NCBI GenBank assembly: GCA_023387755.1
Contig: JAEWHO010000032.1
Span: 1 to 20,526, forward strand
Direction: 5' to 3'
Length of the DNA stretch: 20,526 nucleotides
Origin: Actinomycetes bacterium
GTDB lineage: Bacteria > Actinomycetota > Actinomycetes > Actinomycetales > Actinomycetaceae
Shown here: piece by piece, positions 14,088-20,526 of the stretch
Layout of the letters: every line of letters begins with the position of its first letter
Position numbering within the stretch: the stretch's first letter is position 1
Program-made: the position numbers and the translations under genes
The notes under the pieces: generated by a model
Databases searched by the model: none
The model's input: only the letters and a program-made list of their open reading frames with translations
What the model was told of the DNA's origin: nothing

Positions 14088-14811
14088 CTGCGAGGCTCAG
14101 CAGCCCAGCGAGGGGCACCGCAACCGGTGGACGTAACGGTACGGGGTTCGCAAAACGGCGAATATCCCAGCCATTGTCCACTGCCATATGGGCCAGGGCG
14201 CGGTCTGGATTGACCGCCACTGCGTGGCCCACTGCCTGGAGCATAGGCGCGTCGGTAATCGAGTCGGAGTAGGCCCAGCACTGGGTGAGATCCCAGTCGA
14301 AACGCTCCGCCAACTCAGCCATAGCGGCTGCCTTTTCTGGGCCATACATGTACCGCTCAATATGGCCGGTATAGCGGCCGTTGGCGGTCTCCAGGCGGGA
14401 AGAAAGGACGTAATCCACGCCCAACATATGTGCGATCGGTCGGACGATAGCCTCCGCACTGGCAGAAACGACGACGATGGCATGCCCGGCAGCCCGATGG
14501 GTGGCGATCGCCTCCAGAGCTTCGACGAAAACCTGCGGTTCGATGCGGGTAGCGAGAGATTCGGTGACGACGCGCGCGAACAGCTCCGCATCCCAACCGG
14601 TCACGAGGGCTGACAGACGTTCGCGTACCCGTTCGGAACGTTCGTGGTCGGCGTCTAAGAAATGGTAGGTGAGCTGGGCGTGGGCGGAGCGGGCCACATC
14701 GGCGCGGGTGAGCAGACCGGCAGCACGCAGGGGTGGGAAGAGGGCGAGCGTGGCAGATTTGGCAAGGATCGTTTTATCGAGATCAAAGAAGGCGGCTGCA
14801 CGCTGGCTCAT
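14047..14811 (-). CDS. HAD-IB family phosphatase with C-terminal membrane helix
   Basis: 254 aa. Motif I is FFDLDKTIL (catalytic Asp9 and Asp11), motif II is VVVSAS, the motif III Lys is likely in GPEKAAAM, and motif IV is YSDSITDAPML. This is the SerB-like HAD-IB group (TIGR01490-type), which includes mycobacterial Rv3661. The C-terminus has one membrane helix (VPLAGLLSLAAIAGVIWWW) and ends in RRRS, so the enzyme is probably held at the inner face of the membrane. The substrate is unknown; phosphoserine and lipid phosphates are possible. GGAGGT touches the ATG, too close for a normal Shine-Dalgarno, and TAGGGT lies six bases upstream, so it may be leaderless. It is divergent from the Tad operon and overlaps the preceding plus-strand gene tail-to-tail. 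Confidence 0.9.
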   Translation of the reverse strand: MSQRAAAFFDLDKTILAKSATLALFPPLRAAGLLTRADVARSAHAQLTYHFLDADHERSERVRERLSALVTGWDAELFARVVTESLATRIEPQVFVEALEAIATHRAAGHAIVVVSASAEAIVRPIAHMLGVDYVLSSRLETANGRYTGHIERYMYGPEKAAAMAELAERFDWDLTQCWAYSDSITDAPMLQAVGHAVAVNPDRALAHMAVDNGWDIRRFANPVPLRPPVAVPLAGLLSLAAIAGVIWWWRRRS

Positions 14812-14817
14812 ACCTCC

Positions 14818-14823
14818 ACCCTA
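14818..14823 (-). promoter_or_regulatory. Candidate -10 box before the HAD phosphatase
   Basis: TAGGGT lies six bases before the ATG on the minus strand, in the 118-base divergent gap with the Tad operon. It fits a leaderless start. Confidence 0.35.
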
Positions 14824-14929
14824 ATAGGCGAGCGCGGATCTGGGGAGGTGGTGCTGTGGAAAAAGTTAGGCGGCACGGTGGCTGTGGATAACCGCGCTCG
14901 AGCGGGGCGGCCCGGCACAGTGGTGAGCT

Positions 14930-15886
14930 ATGAACACACCAACTCGTACCGCCCTGGTAAGAATTCGCGATGATCGTCTGCGGCAGATGGTGATTGAACT
15001 GGCCGAGCAAGCTGGAGCACATGTACCGGCCGACCCGTGGCACTGGGATCCGCGTGAACCGGCCACTACCGTCATCCTCGGCCCGCATCCATCCGGGGCG
15101 GCGCTGGCAGATATTGATCCGCTTGCCGCCGAACGCGCCCTGGCAGTGACCGATGGCAGTGACTGCGGGTTACCCGCCGGGATTCGCTCGCTGCGCTTGC
15201 CAGAGGAGACGGAAGCCTTCCTTGCTGCCCTGGCATCGGGCACCAGCAGTGCCGCCGTCGTGAGTATTACCGGTCTGCACGGGGGCGCGGGAGCGACCCG
15301 TTTAGCGGCGGTTATGGCGCAACTGTTGGCCAAGCAGGACTTGCGCACCATTCTGGTGGACGCCGATCCCCGTGGAGGGGCTGGGTATCTGCTGCGAGCA
15401 CACGATGAGTGGGAGAAGACCGCGGCCACCTGGGCCAGCGTGGACGACGGAGAGATTCTGCCACTACGCCTGTGGCAGGAGTTGCCACGCTGGGAGCGGG
15501 TCGGTGTGCTCACGGGCAGCGCGCCGCCACCGACGCGGGTAAACCAGGTGGTGAACCAGTTGCGCAGTGTCTGCGACGTCATTGTGGTCGACGGTGCTGC
15601 CCACCCGAGCGGCCACCAGATTGCGGTAGGGTGTGCCGACCAACGTAGCGTGCGCGGCTGGTTACGGATGCCCCCGGATGCGGCGAGGGTGCTCGTGTTG
15701 CGGCGCGGGTACTGTTCGGCAGCGGAAGTGGCGCAGGCGTGTGGGGCGGGCAGTTACCACCAGTGGCCCCACGAACGGCAGGCCTATGCACAGTTATGTC
15801 GCGGTATTGATCCGGGCCACTCGCCGCGTAGCGCCGTGACTATGCTGGCGCGGGCGCTGATATCCGATTGGCAGGGCAGTAAATGA
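14930..15886 (+). CDS. ssd: CpaE/TadZ-like pilus localisation ATPase homologue (Ssd-like)
   Basis: 318 aa, matching the helicase/secretion-neighbourhood CpaE-like family (mycobacterial Ssd, Rv3660c). An N-terminal receiver-like region (about 1-100) precedes a MinD/ParA-type domain. The P-loop reads GLHGGAGATR (115-124): the Lys of the usual GGxGKT is Ala, so ATP hydrolysis is doubtful; the following VDADPRGGAGYLL matches the ParA A' motif. VCDVIVVDGAAH holds the second acidic motif. CpaE/TadZ proteins place Tad pilus machinery at cell sites, and Ssd has been linked to septum control. It is the first gene of the Tad operon; its stop overlaps the tadA start as ATGA at 15883. The start codon follows a weak GGTGAG. 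Confidence 0.87.
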   Translation: MNTPTRTALVRIRDDRLRQMVIELAEQAGAHVPADPWHWDPREPATTVILGPHPSGAALADIDPLAAERALAVTDGSDCGLPAGIRSLRLPEETEAFLAALASGTSSAAVVSITGLHGGAGATRLAAVMAQLLAKQDLRTILVDADPRGGAGYLLRAHDEWEKTAATWASVDDGEILPLRLWQELPRWERVGVLTGSAPPPTRVNQVVNQLRSVCDVIVVDGAAHPSGHQIAVGCADQRSVRGWLRMPPDAARVLVLRRGYCSAAEVAQACGAGSYHQWPHERQAYAQLCRGIDPGHSPRSAVTMLARALISDWQGSK

Positions 15887-17082
15887 CGGCAGTCGGTTTA
15901 TCCCAGGTGGCCTACCGCCATGTCGATGACTTCGCGCGCGCAGCGGGACTTACCGCTGAGCTGTTCGCCCTTATTGGCGATCCAGATATTACAGACGTAC
16001 TCATTAACCCTGATGGCAGTGTGTGGGTGGAGCGGGCTGGGCAACTCCATCGAACCGGCTATGTAATCGAGGAGGTGCGCGCCCTAGCTGTACGCTTAGC
16101 GGCGGCCGCTGGGCGGCGGCTGGATGACGCCGCCCCCGTCGTCGACGCCACCATCGCGGGCCGGGTGCGCCTGCACGCTATCTTGGGGCCCTTGGCCGCC
16201 AGCGGTGGCCCGGGTGGGCAGCACGGCTCCCCGCTCGGCGTCAGTTCCCCCACGCAGGCAGACAGTGGGGTGGCAGCAAGCGGAGTGGCAGGAAGTGGTG
16301 TGGCAGCGATCAGTTTGCGGGTGGCGCGGCCGCAACACTTCTCCCTATCGGAATTGCAAGAGCGGGCCGCAGTGGCCCCACCAGTGCGCGCGCTGATCGA
16401 CGATCTGGTGGCGATGCGCGCCAACACGGTGATTTCCGGGGCTACCGGGAGCGGGAAAACGACCGTCCTCGCGGCCGCCCTAGCGCAGGTTCCAGCCGAT
16501 CAACGGATCGTCATTATCGAAGAGTCACACGAGCTCAATCCACCCCACCCGCACGTAGTGCGCCTGCAATCACGCGGCGCGAATGTGGAAGGTGCTGGCG
16601 GGGTGACGATGACGGAACTGGTGCGGGCAGCCCTGCGTATGCGGCCGGACCGGATCGTGCTGGGAGAGGCTCGCGGTGCAGAAGTACGCGATGTGCTCAC
16701 TGCGCTCAATACCGGCCATCAGGGCTGTTGGTTCACGGTTCACGCCAACTCCTGTGCAGACGTGCCCGCTCGTCTGTTCGCATTGGCTTCCCTGGCCGGA
16801 ATGAGCGAGATGTCCCTAGCCGCGCAGGCGAGTTCAGCCCTGGACGCCATCATCCATATCAGTCGGGCTGGCGGGCACCGTCATATCGCGGAGGTCGCAG
16901 TGCTGCAGCGGCACGGCAGCGACCTCCAGGTGGTGCCGGTAGTGCGTGCGGACCCACACGGTCACCTGCGCACCTACTCGGCGGGTCTGGACGCACTCCA
17001 TCGGCAGGGGTTGATACGCGCAAGCACCCACACTGCGGTTGGCACCTATGCCCAGCCTGCTCGCGTGGGCAGGAAGCCATGA
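15883..17082 (+). CDS. tadA: Tad pilus assembly/secretion ATPase TadA (CpaF)
   Basis: 399 aa cytoplasmic hexameric ATPase that powers Flp pilus assembly. Motifs in order: ITDVLINPDGSVWVE (N-terminal domain), Walker A GATGSGKT (186-193), Asp box IIEESHEL (211-218), Walker B RMRPDRIVLGEARGAE (252-267) and His box GHQGCWFTVHANS. Residues about 104-142, just before AISLRVARP, are a Gly/Ser/Ala/Val-rich insertion with three SGVA(A/G) repeats, absent from the usual family. The protein is otherwise near family length and looks functional. It overlaps ssd and tadB-C by four bases each (ATGA), so translation is coupled. It matches the helicase/secretion-neighbourhood ATPase (TIGR03819-type; Rv3659c). 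Confidence 0.94.
   Translation: MTAVGLSQVAYRHVDDFARAAGLTAELFALIGDPDITDVLINPDGSVWVERAGQLHRTGYVIEEVRALAVRLAAAAGRRLDDAAPVVDATIAGRVRLHAILGPLAASGGPGGQHGSPLGVSSPTQADSGVAASGVAGSGVAAISLRVARPQHFSLSELQERAAVAPPVRALIDDLVAMRANTVISGATGSGKTTVLAAALAQVPADQRIVIIEESHELNPPHPHVVRLQSRGANVEGAGGVTMTELVRAALRMRPDRIVLGEARGAEVRDVLTALNTGHQGCWFTVHANSCADVPARLFALASLAGMSEMSLAAQASSALDAIIHISRAGGHRHIAEVAVLQRHGSDLQVVPVVRADPHGHLRTYSAGLDALHRQGLIRASTHTAVGTYAQPARVGRKP
16264..16308 (+). repeat. 15-bp triplicated repeat inside tadA
   Basis: Units at 16264-16278, 16279-16293 and 16294-16308 encode SGVAA, SGVAG and SGVAA. The three copies differ at a few bases, so the expansion is not brand-new. Confidence 0.85.
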
Positions 17083-18083
17083 CTCCCGGCCTGCTCGTTG
17101 TGCTGCTCGCGGCCATATGGGGGTGGGTGTACGCCACGCCCACCCTGATTCGTTTCCAGCGAGCAGCCCCGGTCGCGTCCGCTACTGAGCGGCCAGATGT
17201 CGGCATTATCGCCGTCGAATTAGCGGAACGCCTGCGCGCTGGCACCCCGCTTGCCGAATCGTGGCGCCACACCGCCACCCTGCATGGGCTCAGCCCAGAT
17301 ATTGCCGACGACGGCGTCCCGGCGGCCCTCGCGCAGCTCGGCCCTGCCGGTCATATCTTGCAGGCAGCCTTTCCCTTGGCGGAACGGACCGGAGCTGGTC
17401 TGAGTGACATCCTGGATGCCTGCGCCCAGGCCGCCACCGCTGCCGACGACGCCGCCGCAGCGCGCGCCATCGCCCTGGCCGGGCCTCGCGCCTCAGCCCG
17501 AATCCTGGCTGGTCTCCCACTACTCGGGATGGGCGGGGCTGCCCTGGCAGGCATCGACGTATTAGGGAGTATCAGCGATGGCGGTGTCGGAACAGTTAGT
17601 GGGCTGGTGGGAGCGGCGCTGTGGATCGCTGGGGTGCGATGGAGCAGATACCTGATTAAGCGAGCCAGTGAACAGCCAGCGGGAGAGCATGCTCTTCTCG
17701 ATTTAGCGGCTGCAGCCCTCCACGCCGGAGCATCAGTGCCCGCCACCTTGCACCTGCTCGCTGAGATTACGGACCGTCCCCACCTCGCAAGCACCGCGAG
17801 GCAACTGATCTACGGACGCAGTTGGGAAAGTGCCTGGGAAGACCACCGTTCCGTATTGGCGCAATGTCTGGAGCCAGCCTGGCATTCCGGCGCGAGCGCC
17901 ATCGGGCTGCTGCGCCGCCGGGCCGAGCGAGAACGGGCAGCGCTATCTCGGCAGGCCCGCGAGGCCGCCGGCGCATTAGCGTCGACCATGGTGCTACCAC
18001 TCGGGCTGTGTTATTTGCCGGCATTCGTCGCGCTCGCGCTGGTTCCTACCGTCATCTCTCTGCTGGGCCGCTGGTTCACTTAA
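17079..18083 (+). CDS. Fused TadB-TadC type II secretion F-type membrane protein
   Basis: 334 aa from the ATG at 17079, which overlaps the tadA stop (ATGA); the frame is open further upstream but only inside tadA. An N-terminal membrane helix is followed by a TadB-like half (about 40-190) containing VELAERLRAGTPLAESW and ERTGAGLSDILDACAQA, with helices near 143-160 and 170-187. The TadC-like half (about 203-334) contains LLDLAAAALHAGASVPATL, SGASAIGLLRRRAERERAA and VLPLGLCYLPAFVALALVPTVISLL. Both halves form the inner-membrane platform of the pilus machine. In mycobacteria these are two genes (Rv3658c, Rv3657c), so this looks like a fusion. It is followed by a 209-base gap before the pilin. 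Confidence 0.85.
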   Translation: MTPGLLVVLLAAIWGWVYATPTLIRFQRAAPVASATERPDVGIIAVELAERLRAGTPLAESWRHTATLHGLSPDIADDGVPAALAQLGPAGHILQAAFPLAERTGAGLSDILDACAQAATAADDAAAARAIALAGPRASARILAGLPLLGMGGAALAGIDVLGSISDGGVGTVSGLVGAALWIAGVRWSRYLIKRASEQPAGEHALLDLAAAALHAGASVPATLHLLAEITDRPHLASTARQLIYGRSWESAWEDHRSVLAQCLEPAWHSGASAIGLLRRRAERERAALSRQAREAAGALASTMVLPLGLCYLPAFVALALVPTVISLLGRWFT

Positions 18084-18203
18084 TCCCCACTGCCTACCCG
18101 ATGTCGGCTTATCCCCAGCTCGCCTCTGCAGTCGAGCGGAGGGAACGGAGACTCACGCACAGTAGGGGCACGGCGAGGAGGTTCCGTCCATACGGGCGCG
18201 GCC

Positions 18204-18277
18204 GGCCTAGTGCCTCCCTACTCGGGGGTAATAGGCCTTCGCCAAAACCCAACCCCAACCGCCGGCAAACAGCCGGC
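18204..18277 (+). promoter_or_regulatory. Structured leader before the pilin gene
   Basis: Two possible hairpins: GGCCTA/TAGGCC (18204-18209 with 18232-18237) around an inner CTCCC/GGGGG pairing, and GCCGGC/GCCGGC (18261-18266 with 18272-18277) around AAACA, ending three bases before the Shine-Dalgarno. They could stabilise a processed pilin mRNA, attenuate upstream transcription, or follow an internal promoter. Confidence 0.45.
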
Positions 18278-18292
18278 TCGAAGGAGAAGACA

Positions 18293-18523
18293 ATGTCGAC
18301 ACGACGATTCACCAACCGGCCCCTGGCCGCGTATATGCGTATGCCCTCCTATCAATCCTGGTGGCAGCGTTTGCGGGAGGAACGCGGTTCCGCGACGGCA
18401 GAATATGCCATTACCGCACTGGCAGCCGCCGCGCTCGCGGGCGTCCTCATCGCCATCGCCACCAGCGCAGAAGTGCGCTCACTGTTGATGGGCATTATTA
18501 CCAAGGCGCTGAATACGGCATGA
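18293..18523 (+). CDS. flp: Flp-type pilin, DUF4244
   Basis: 76 aa. The ATG at 18293 is fixed by a strong AAGGAG (18281-18286) six bases upstream; the open frame continues far upstream but is Arg-rich and non-coding in character. The prepilin site is EERG|SATAEYA: cleavage after Gly32 would leave Ser at +1 and Glu at +5, the type IV/Flp rule. It is followed by the hydrophobic core AITALAAAALAGVLIAIATS. The part after the processing site matches DUF4244 (Rv3656c). The mature protein is only 44 residues, typical of Flp major pilins. A basic 32-residue leader is longer than usual. The stop overlaps the tadE start (ATGA). No prepilin peptidase gene is in the window. Confidence 0.92.
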   Translation: MSTRRFTNRPLAAYMRMPSYQSWWQRLREERGSATAEYAITALAAAALAGVLIAIATSAEVRSLLMGIITKALNTA

Positions 18524-18903
18524 GCAGCCCAGCTGGTGAGCGAGGCTCAGCGACCGTTGAGACAGCGTTGGTGCTCCCGGTGCTCATCGGCTGTGCGCTC
18601 CTGCTCGTGGCGGCCGCCCTCTTCGGCTCCACCCGCATTGCGGTGACGGAAGCCGCGCGGGTGGCCGCCCGGGCGGTTGCCGCCGGGCAGAGCGCGGAGT
18701 CAGCCCGGCAGATAGGGGAGCGGGCCTGCGCCTGCGGTGCCTCCATTCGGATAGATAATGGCCCTTGGGTGCGGGTGACCGCGAGCGCGAACAGTGGCCC
18801 AGCGGCTTGGCTTCCAGGTATCCGCCTGTCAGCCACCGTCGAGATCCCCAGTGAGAATACCGTTCTCAGCGAGTCCTCCGGCAGCGTGCAGGTGGAGCCA
18901 TGA
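18520..18903 (+). CDS. tadE: TadE-like pseudopilin
   Basis: 127 aa. The N-terminus MSSPAGERG|SATVETALVLPVLIG carries the same G|SATxE processing motif as the pilin, with Glu14 at +5, then one membrane helix (about 15-36). The extracellular part has a close Cys pair (C70, C72) and no other recognised domain. TadE-type minor pseudopilins are needed for Tad pilus assembly. It overlaps flp and the next gene by four bases each, so all three are co-translated. It corresponds to Rv3655c. The C-terminal PSENTVLSESSGSVQVEP is typical of the family's outer end. Confidence 0.9.
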   Translation: MSSPAGERGSATVETALVLPVLIGCALLLVAAALFGSTRIAVTEAARVAARAVAAGQSAESARQIGERACACGASIRIDNGPWVRVTASANSGPAAWLPGIRLSATVEIPSENTVLSESSGSVQVEP

Positions 18904-19259
18904 GTGTTCCGGCTGTGTGGCAGCGAGGTGAGCGCGGCAGCGCCACGGTGTGGGCGGTCGGGGCTTTCGCCGTCGTCGCCCTACTTGTGGGGGCGGTAGG
19001 GATGGTCGGGCATATCCGCACAGAGCGAACCCGAGCCGCCGCAATCGCTGACATTGCCGCCCTGACCGCCGGGCCCCAGGCCGACCCGTGCACGTACGCA
19101 GCGACGGTGGCACAGCGAAATGGGGCAACCTTAACCCACTGTGAACGAGTGGGGATAGAGGTGCGGCTGGGCGTGGCGATTAGGGTCCCTCTGGGGGAGG
19201 CGACGGCGCAGGCACGGGCAGCACCGTCATGGTCGCTTCCATCAGCTCCAGTACCGTAA
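18900..19259 (+). CDS. TadE/TadF-like pseudopilin (helicase-secretion neighbourhood)
   Basis: 119 aa. GERG|SATVWAVGAFAVVALLV gives the processing motif, but Trp replaces Glu at +5, a feature of the helicase/secretion-neighbourhood TadE-like group (TIGR03816-type; Rv3654c). One membrane helix (about 17-38) is followed by a small outer domain with two Cys (C64, C81) that could form a disulfide. ADIAALTAGP follows the helix as in the family. It ends the Tad operon. Its last 80 bases overlap the 3' end of the convergent helicase gene, so the last 26 codons are encoded opposite another reading frame. Confidence 0.88.
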   Translation: MSVPAVWQRGERGSATVWAVGAFAVVALLVGAVGMVGHIRTERTRAAAIADIAALTAGPQADPCTYAATVAQRNGATLTHCERVGIEVRLGVAIRVPLGEATAQARAAPSWSLPSAPVP

Positions 19260-20063
19260 CGGCACCGCTCTTGTGCAGCGGCTCATTACCGGACCCGCAC
19301 TTGGGGGAGACGATACAGCCCGGGCATCCTTCCCAGCAGGGGCAGTCACTGACCCGCTGACGCGTCATCCGGGCCCAGTGCCGGGCGTGCTTAGCGCCGT
19401 GGGCGGCAAAACCTGCCCCACCGGCGGCCCCGTCATAGACGAAAATACTCGGCTGCAGGGTCTGCTCGTGGACGGCGATTGACACCCCACCGATATCTTG
19501 TCGGTCGCAGTGGGCGAGCAGCGGGAGTAGGGATATCAGGGCATGTTCGACGCCGTGTAACGCCCCCGCAATTTCTGCTGGACCCAGGCCGGCCGCGTGG
19601 AGTGCCTCAGTGGGGATCTGCCACCAGGTAGCAACCGTTGGCAGGAGCCGTTGCGGCATCTCTAATGGGTGGGAGGCAATAATTTCTCCACCGGGGATGC
19701 GGCGGCGGTCAAAACCCACGACTTGCCGGACCACCTCCACCGGTCCGGTAAAGAACGTGGGGTCCGTGACCCCTTTCGCGGCCCCGACGATATGAACGTG
19801 GGTTTCGCTACGCGCCTGGGTGCGCACATCCTGGCGCGGTAAAGGCTCAACCAGGGCAGAAACTCCATCATATTCACGCACCCGGAAATGCCGACCCTGG
19901 TGGATATAAGTGGCACCCGGATGAACCGTGGCATCGGCGGCCCCCGCATCTACTGTGCCCAGCAGCTCGCCGGTCTCACAGTGCACAACGCTGACGGCAT
20001 GCTCCCCGCTACCACGGATATCCGCCAGATCGTGGGCACGGGTAGGGAGCAGGGAATTCCACA

Positions 20064-20064
20064 T
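20064..20064 (-). other. Possible restart codon of the helicase C-terminal fragment
   Basis: The ATG whose first base is 20064 is the first ATG after the amber stop. AAGGATGG lies directly upstream on the minus strand. Use of this start is possible but not shown. Confidence 0.25.
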
Positions 20065-20158
20065 CCATCCTTGCGGGCGCGGGCGGAGCAGGTCACGCTC
20101 TGCTAAACCCCGAATAAGCGGGATATTGGTTAGGGGAGTCCCGGTCAGAGTGCCACCT

Positions 20159-20215
20159 GCGCGCTCGGGCCTGGGCGCCCCCGCGCGCTCGGGTGCGGGC
20201 GCCCCCGCGCGCTCG
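20159..20215 (-). repeat. 24-bp tandem repeat in the helicase gene
   Basis: Units at 20159-20182 and 20183-20206 differ at three bases, and a third partial unit starts at 20207. On the minus strand they encode ERAGAP(A/R)P octapeptides in the extra segment between the helicase core and the DUF1998 region. Confidence 0.9.
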
Positions 20216-20268
20216 CATGCGGCCTCATCAGCACCTTCGGAGCCTACCTCGGCAGCGCGGTGAGTAAA

Positions 20269-20526
20269 CTAACCGCGCGCCTGCCCCCACGGGAAGTAGC
20301 GGACGTCGGCAGCGGTCAGCGGGAATTCGCTAGCTGCTGCACACACGTGCGGGGTGAGAATATGGAGGTTCGACAGGTCGAAAACTGTGCCCTCGGCACC
20401 GGCTGAGAGCACCTGGTCGGCGTGATCAGTCAAGTAGATATCGAGGGGGTCATCGCGCGCCACGAATACCGCGATACCAGGTCTACCTGCCCCCCCCGCC
20501 CCGCCCCCCGGCTGCATAATTTAGGC
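20269..20526 (-). pseudogene. DEAD/DEAH-box helicase core fragment, partial at the right edge
   Basis: Minus-strand frame with GIAVFVARDDPLDIYLTDHA, GTVFDLSNLHILTPHVCAAA and SEFPLTAADVRYF, the end of the second RecA-like domain in this helicase family (compare ARDDPLDTYL... in homologues). It ends at TAG (20269-20271) shortly after LTAADVRYFPWGQARG. Upstream, the same frame meets TAA at 20521-20523, six bases before the first ATG (20517), although the motif VI (Q..GRaGR) should lie exactly here. On the plus strand the region has C-runs of 8, 4 and 6 (20490-20509), and motif VI is not cleanly readable in any frame. A frameshift at these runs, real or artefactual, is the simplest explanation. 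The rest of the helicase lies beyond the window. Confidence 0.7.

Larger units (their letters stand above)
19180..20268 (-). pseudogene. DEAD/DEAH-box helicase, DUF1998 C-terminal half, cut off by an in-frame stop
   Basis: Open for 362 codons after a TAG at 20269-20271, in the same frame as the upstream helicase piece. It holds an Ala/Pro/Glu/Gly-rich insertion with 24-bp repeats (to about 20160), then LIRGLAERDLLRPRPQGW, which continues helicase homology, WNSLLPTRAHDLADIRGSG, and the DUF1998 region with its cysteine cluster CPCWEGCPGC...SPKCGSGNEPLHK. This is the C-terminal half of the helicase/secretion-neighbourhood helicase (TIGR03817-type; Rv3649). The first ATG is at 20064, with AAGGA just before, so a separate C-terminal protein of 294 aa could be made from there. 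The last residues are a Pro-rich tail overlapping tadF. The intact homologue is one protein, so the stop implies a broken gene, a sequence error, or a genuine split. Confidence 0.75.

Noticed and set aside
16728..17078. N-terminal extension of the TadB-C frame
   Set aside because: The extension overlaps tadA and is Arg/Gly-rich without homology. The ATG at 17079 makes the usual ATGA overlap.
18101..18292. In-frame upstream ATG that would lengthen the pilin by 64 residues
   Set aside because: The extra part is Arg-rich and includes the hairpins. The strong AAGGAG fits only the ATG at 18293, and a prepilin leader nearly 100 residues long would be abnormal.
20269..20271. Programmed amber read-through (suppression or pyrrolysine)
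   Set aside because: No supporting RNA element or machinery is visible, and the nearby second frame break points to decay or sequence error instead.

Overview
The window is high-GC actinobacterial chromosome. Evidence for this is a WhiB-family Fe-S regulator, a GlxR/Crp-type cAMP regulator, a PonA2-type PBP with a PASTA domain, an actinobacterial DUF4244 pilin, and a surface protein of the anchored-repeat ABC-transporter neighbourhood. The gene order matches, in one run, the order I remember for Mycobacterium tuberculosis Rv3683 down to Rv3649, with several genes missing. The choice-of-anchor surface protein and moderate GC suggest an Actinomycetales host, possibly Actinomycetaceae, but I cannot name the species. 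No gene-free stretch exceeds 300 bases, and I see no phage, IS element or CRISPR array.

Layout. 1-1286: C-terminal part of a membrane-anchored, Pro-rich surface protein (+). 1338-2222: tRNA hydroxylase trhO (-). 2375-2448: tRNA-Pro(CGG) (-). 2554-5978: metallophosphoesterase and bifunctional PBP (-). 6093-7223: whiB4-like regulator, a 53-aa DUF4177 protein and a RidA-family protein (+). 7369-8049: Crp/GlxR regulator (-). 8176-8898: endonuclease III (+). 8905-11746: nucleophile-less alpha/beta hydrolase and acetyl-CoA synthetase (-). 11891-13147: acidic-tailed four-helix membrane protein of unknown function (-). 13314-14087: conserved actinobacterial protein (+), overlapping tail-to-tail with a membrane-anchored HAD-IB phosphatase (14047-14811, -). 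14930-19259: a compact Tad/Flp pilus operon (ssd, tadA, fused tadB-tadC, flp, tadE, tadF; +). 19180-20526: the 3' part of the partner DEAD/DEAH-box DUF1998 helicase (-), apparently broken.

How the genes fit together. The Tad operon is translationally coupled by ATGA overlaps at every junction except ssd's own start and the pilin, which has a 209-base structured leader and the best ribosome-binding site of the operon. That arrangement would allow the pilin to be made in excess. Possible Crp operators lie in the crp-nth intergenic region and upstream of acs, suggesting autoregulation of crp and cAMP control of acetate activation. Five transcription units carry a TANNNT box 6-7 bases before a start codon and little or no usable Shine-Dalgarno, the signature of leaderless mRNAs.

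Main oddities: an in-frame amber stop, a 24-bp tandem repeat and a G-run frame break in the helicase; a TadB-TadC fusion; a repeat-bearing insertion in TadA; a Gly where the alpha/beta hydrolase should have its nucleophile; and convergent genes that share coding bases. I found no clearly new defence or biosynthetic system.
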